In this document: positions 9,101-10,450 of the stretch, piece after piece
How positions within the stretch are numbered: position 1 is the stretch's first letter
Layout of the letters: every line of letters begins with the position of its first letter
Assembly: GCA_020860025.1 (NCBI GenBank)
Contig: JAJBVC010000073.1
Span: 1 to 10,450 of the forward strand
Length of the DNA stretch: 10,450 bases
Reading direction: 5' to 3'
DNA from: Clostridiales bacterium
Lineage (GTDB): Bacteria; Bacillota; Clostridia; Oscillospirales; Acutalibacteraceae
The notes under the pieces: model-generated
What the model saw: only the letters and a program-made list of their open reading frames with translations
Told to the model about the DNA's origin: nothing
Databases searched by the model: none
Translations under genes and position numbers: made by a program

Positions 9101-10228
9101 GCGATTGAAAGTCTTGGAATAGAGGTTTCTGTTGTAAACAAGCTTCGTGAAGATAACTCAATTATGGAGCTTATTGAATCGGGTCAGCTTAACTACATCG
9201 TATACACCGGAAAAAGTGATAAGAATTCTATTGCGGATTACATTAAGCTGCATAACAGAGCAAATCAACTTGGCATTGCGACAATCACATCGCTTGATAC
9301 CGCAAACGCTGTTGCTGACATTATCGCTTCACGTTATAAGGAAACAAATACTGAGCTTGTTGACATTAACAATATGAGAAAGGATAAGGGCATCCTTAAA
9401 TTTTCAAAAATGGAAGGCACAGGCGATGATTATATTTTCTTTAACAATCAGTGCCAAATTATCACCTGCCCCGAAAGTTTTGCCATTGAATTCAGCGACA
9501 GGCATCACGGTATAGGCGGCGACGGTATAGTTCTTCTTGAGGAAAGCAATATTGCCGATGCTAAAATGCGTATTTTTAACATTGACGGCTCCGAGGGAAA
9601 AATGGCAGGCAATTCAATTCGCTGTCTCGGCAAATTCCTTTACGATAATAACATTGTTAAAAAAGAGCATATGACTATCGAAACCGCTTCGGGTATAAAA
9701 TCGCTCTCTCTGTTTACGAGAAACGGCAAGGTATCGTCTGTAACGGTCGATATGGGAAAAGCTCAGCTCAGTCCCGAAAAAATTCCCGTTATGCTTGATG
9801 ATGAAAAAATAATTGACAAAGCTGTAAAAATCGGCGACAAGGAATATAAAATCAACTGCTGTTCCGTCGGAAATCCGCACTGCGTTGTTTTTGTCGATAA
9901 TGTTGACAAGGTTGACTTGAATTCGGTAGGCCCGCAATTTGAAACGGCTCAAATATTCCCAGAAAGAATAAATACAGAATTTGTCCGTGTTGTAAACTCA
10001 AATACGCTTAAAATGCGTGTTTGGGAGCGTGGAAACGGCGAGACGCAGGCTTGCGGTACAGGCGCCTGTGCAGCTGTAATATGCGCTGTTGAAAACGGAT
10101 ATTGCAACAAGGGCGAGAATATCACCGTGAAGGTCAAGGGCGGAGATTTGATTGTCAACTATACTGATGAAAAAGTAACGCTGACCGGCGACTGTCATCT
10201 TGTATATAAAGGCGAAATAGAATATTAA
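6197..10228 (+). CDS. carB-dapF: Fusion: carbamoyl-phosphate synthase large subunit + diaminopimelate epimerase-like domain
   Basis: CarB makes carbamoyl phosphate from bicarbonate, CarA-derived ammonia and two ATP. Residues 1-~1060 are a complete large subunit. The first synthetase unit starts with GSGPIVIGQAAEFDYAG (from 14) and has the metal-binding EVNPR at 298-302. The oligomerisation region is about 400-545. The second unit starts with GSGPIRIGQGIEFDYSS (from 550) and has EVNPR at 824-828. The MGS-like allosteric domain runs about 932-1055. A stand-alone CarB of ~1060-1070 residues would end near VDINNMRK (1056-1062). Here the frame instead continues without a stop into a ~280-residue DapF-like domain ending at 1343. 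The linker is only a few residues and both parts look full length, so neither half is truncated. A lost stop by sequencing error is possible but would also require loss of a separate dapF start. This is the last gene of the operon, followed by a terminator. CarB identity is very secure and the DapF family identity is secure. DapF activity is doubtful for the reasons given in the domain entry. Confidence 0.95.
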   Translation: MPLNKDIKKVLVIGSGPIVIGQAAEFDYAGAQACRVLRDEGIEVVLVNSNPATIMTDKALADHIYLEPLTETTVKRIIEKERPDSILCGLGGQTGLTIGMQLAKDGFLDKMGVKLLGTDAEAIDKAEDREMFRDTMVKIGQPVVPSDIAYTLEDAEKIADEIGYPVIIRPAFTLGGAGGGVAYNKNELDIIAKNGLMLSPITQVLVERYIAGWKEIEFEVMRDHAGNVIAVCSMENFDPVGVHTGDSIVIAPAVTLSDKEYQMLRSASLDIITELGIEGGCNCQFALNPESFEYSVIEVNPRVSRSSALASKATGYPIAKVTTKIALGYTLDEIRNDITGKTCACFEPTLDYVVVKLPKWPFDKFVNASRKLGTQMKATGEVMSIAPSFEMAIMKAVRGAEIGLDTLNNKTLDGVDIKEKLHDQDDIRLFTVFKALKQGISVDEIHEITMIDEWFLYKLLNLANYEKEIENKPISKEQYIKGKKLGYTDSALEKISGGSLAFHHNCVYKMVDTCAAEFKAETPYFYSTYDEHCEARSLESSGKEKIIVLGSGPIRIGQGIEFDYSSVHCVWTLKELGYEVILINNNPETVSTDFDTGDRLYFEPLTNEDVMNVIKAENPIGVVVAFGGQTAIKLTKFLDNNNITIFGTSAQSIDVAEDREKFDALLERFNISRPKGESVMTLNEALAAANRLGYPVLLRPSYVIGGQNMTIAYTNDDVEQYMQIILSQGIENPVLVDKYMMGTELEVDCISDGKDVLIPGIMEHIERAGVHSGDSIAVYPPYNLNDMMLEKVCEVSQNLALSLGTKGLVNIQYLIYQNELYVIEVNPRASRTIPYISKVTGIPMVELATKIMVGAKLEDLGYGTGLYRTPPYFAVKVPVFSFEKLNDVNSKLGPEMKSTGEVLGVGKNLIEALFKGLVSAGFKTDFHKKDNNAVLITVTKQDRFEIVNLAKKLDDLGAKIWATPETAKAIESLGIEVSVVNKLREDNSIMELIESGQLNYIVYTGKSDKNSIADYIKLHNRANQLGIATITSLDTANAVADIIASRYKETNTELVDINNMRKDKGILKFSKMEGTGDDYIFFNNQCQIITCPESFAIEFSDRHHGIGGDGIVLLEESNIADAKMRIFNIDGSEGKMAGNSIRCLGKFLYDNNIVKKEHMTIETASGIKSLSLFTRNGKVSSVTVDMGKAQLSPEKIPVMLDDEKIIDKAVKIGDKEYKINCCSVGNPHCVVFVDNVDKVDLNSVGPQFETAQIFPERINTEFVRVVNSNTLKMRVWERGNGETQACGTGACAAVICAVENGYCNKGENITVKVKGGDLIVNYTDEKVTLTGDCHLVYKGEIEY
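9377..10228 (+). other. dapF: DapF-like C-terminal domain with altered first catalytic site
   Basis: DapF interconverts LL- and meso-diaminopimelate, a precursor of lysine and peptidoglycan, by a two-base mechanism using two cysteines (Cys73 and Cys217 in Haemophilus influenzae). The domain runs from about residue 1066 (ILKFSKMEGTGDDY) to 1343. The second half is canonical: GNPHCV (N1226, H1228), INTEFV (N1259), and ERGNGETQACGTGACAA with the catalytic C1286. The substrate-site RIFNIDGSEG is also kept. The first catalytic motif, normally CGNGxRC, reads MAGNSIRC, so the expected cysteine is Ala at residue 1137 (codon GCA, 9605-9607). C1143, six residues later, matches a position commonly Cys in the family and is not the usual base. 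The N-terminal GxGND motif reads GTGDD, giving Asp1077 where a substrate-contacting Asn is usual. The domain could be an inactive or regulatory epimerase, an epimerase with changed chemistry or substrate, or a lineage variant that still works. The alignment is from memory of family motifs. Confidence 0.88.
9379..9384 (+). promoter_or_regulatory. Possible relic Shine-Dalgarno site at the carB/dapF junction
   Basis: AAAGGA is followed by 7 bases and then ATC (9392-9394). That ATC encodes Ile1066, exactly where a free-standing DapF would begin (usual M-x-F-x-K-M; here I-L-K-F-S-K-M). The pattern looks like a former ribosome binding site and start codon changed from ATG to ATC. It could also still allow weak internal initiation at ATC. 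This is an inference from spacing; the motif is short and could be chance. Confidence 0.35.
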
Positions 10229-10231
10229 ACG

Positions 10232-10253
10232 TGTCGTCATAATAAAGACGATA
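10232..10253 (+). other. Small hairpin just after the carB-dapF stop
   Basis: TGTCGTC (10232-10238) can pair with GACGATA (10247-10253) around an 8-base loop, with one G-T pair. There is no T-run directly after it, so it is not a terminator by itself. It may stabilise the mRNA 3' end or be chance. Confidence 0.3.
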
Positions 10254-10260
10254 AAATGTT

Positions 10261-10289
10261 AAAGACCGGGCAATTGCCCGGCCTTTTTA
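10261..10289 (+). terminator. Rho-independent terminator of the arg-car-dapF operon
   Basis: CCGGGC (10266-10271), loop AATT and GCCCGG (10276-10281) form a perfect GC-rich stem. AAAG before it and CTTT after it can extend the stem past one A-C mismatch. TTTTT (10284-10288) follows, and the structure lies 33 bases after the stop codon. Read on the minus strand it is preceded by AAAAA and followed by TCTTTAA, so it may also serve a convergent transcript. Confidence 0.92.
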
Positions 10290-10450
10290 GTCTGTCGAAA
10301 AAGTCCGATCCATCATTTGAAAACAGTTTTTTCTACAAACTGACATAATATATATTTTATTTTTTCTCTTTTTTTACCTTCATAAATTGATTTTGCTATT
10401 ACTTCGTACCTCCTATTGTTTATAACATGTACGTCTATTTTAATACGTAC
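10290..10450. other. AT-rich region downstream of the operon
   Basis: Composition becomes markedly more AT-rich after the terminator, with T-rich runs around 10350-10377. I see no + strand gene start with a ribosome binding site, no tRNA and no promoter that I can defend. CAGTTT (10324-10329) and AAACTG (10337-10342) can form a 6-bp hairpin with a 7-base loop but lack the flanking features of a terminator. GTACGT (10429-10434) is the inverse of ACGTAC (10445-10450) at the very edge. The stretch is also covered by the possible minus-strand ORF listed separately. Confidence 0.5.
10313..10450 (-). CDS. Possible 3' end of a convergent unidentified gene (partial)
   Basis: On the minus strand one frame is open from the window edge to a TGA at 10313-10315, giving 45 residues with no start inside the window. 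The visible part is lysine-rich and includes DVHVINNRRYEVIAKSIYEG and ends in QFVEKTVFK. I do not recognise the family. The mix of charged and hydrophobic residues looks protein-like, and the shared terminator at 10261-10289 would sit just beyond its stop, which fits a convergent gene. Against it, 45 open codons in AT-rich DNA is only weak evidence, and codon use is rich in AAA and ATA, unlike the operon. Confidence 0.3.
   Translation of the reverse strand, partial: VRIKIDVHVINNRRYEVIAKSIYEGKKREKIKYILCQFVEKTVFK

Noticed and set aside
9374..9376. ATG at 9374 as a separate dapF start
   Set aside because: No Shine-Dalgarno sequence lies in the 15 bases upstream, and the residues around it (VDINNMRK) belong to the usual end of CarB rather than the start of DapF.
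10324..10342. CAGTTT/AAACTG hairpin as a second terminator
   Set aside because: The stem is short and AT-rich with no T-run directly after it on either strand, and a strong terminator already lies upstream.
10409..10414. Perfect AGGAGG on the minus strand as a ribosome binding site
   Set aside because: No ATG, GTG or TTG lies at usable spacing. The nearest ATG is 25 bases away and opens only an 8-codon frame, so it is more likely chance or part of the open frame (Arg-Arg codons).
1..10450. CRISPR array, tRNA, rRNA, insertion sequence or phage genes
   Set aside because: No direct repeats with spacers, no RNA gene features and no transposase or phage-like protein were seen; the space is filled by metabolic genes.

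Overview
The window is an almost gapless arginine-biosynthesis operon on the + strand, probably from an anaerobic Firmicute of the class Clostridia (Oscillospiraceae/Ruminococcaceae-like). This placement rests on moderate-to-low GC, the type-2 ArgC, the cyclic ArgJ route, the gene order and purine-rich Shine-Dalgarno sites. It is inferred from gene content and protein style only.

Layout: argC (5' end cut off by the window edge, 1-916), argJ (921-2162), argB (2194-3054), argD (3059-4219), argF (4216-5118), carA (5121-6197) and a 1343-residue carB ORF (6197-10228). The largest gap between genes is 31 bases, and argD/argF and carA/carB overlap, so one polycistronic message with translational coupling is likely. 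No promoter is visible for the operon because its 5' end lies outside the window. A rho-independent terminator follows at 10261-10289. The last 220 bases are AT-rich and hold the terminator, a small hairpin and a possible 3' fragment of a convergent minus-strand gene.

The genes form one pathway. ArgJ moves the acetyl group from N-acetylornithine to glutamate, ArgB phosphorylates N-acetylglutamate, ArgC reduces the acyl phosphate, ArgD transaminates the semialdehyde to acetylornithine, and ArgJ releases ornithine. CarA and CarB make carbamoyl phosphate, which ArgF joins to ornithine to give citrulline. argG and argH are not in the window. ArgB carries the N-terminal helix typical of arginine-inhibited kinases, so feedback control at that step is expected.

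The unusual feature is the last gene. Its first ~1060 residues are a complete carbamoyl-phosphate synthase large subunit, including the C-terminal allosteric domain. A complete diaminopimelate-epimerase (DapF) domain follows in frame to residue 1343. This DapF has kept the second catalytic cysteine (C1286) and most substrate-binding residues. It has Ala (A1137) where the first catalytic cysteine is expected, and Asp (D1077) where a substrate-binding Asn is expected. The junction also holds what looks like the remnant of a ribosome binding site. A natural CarB-DapF fusion with an altered epimerase active site is the main item for follow-up.
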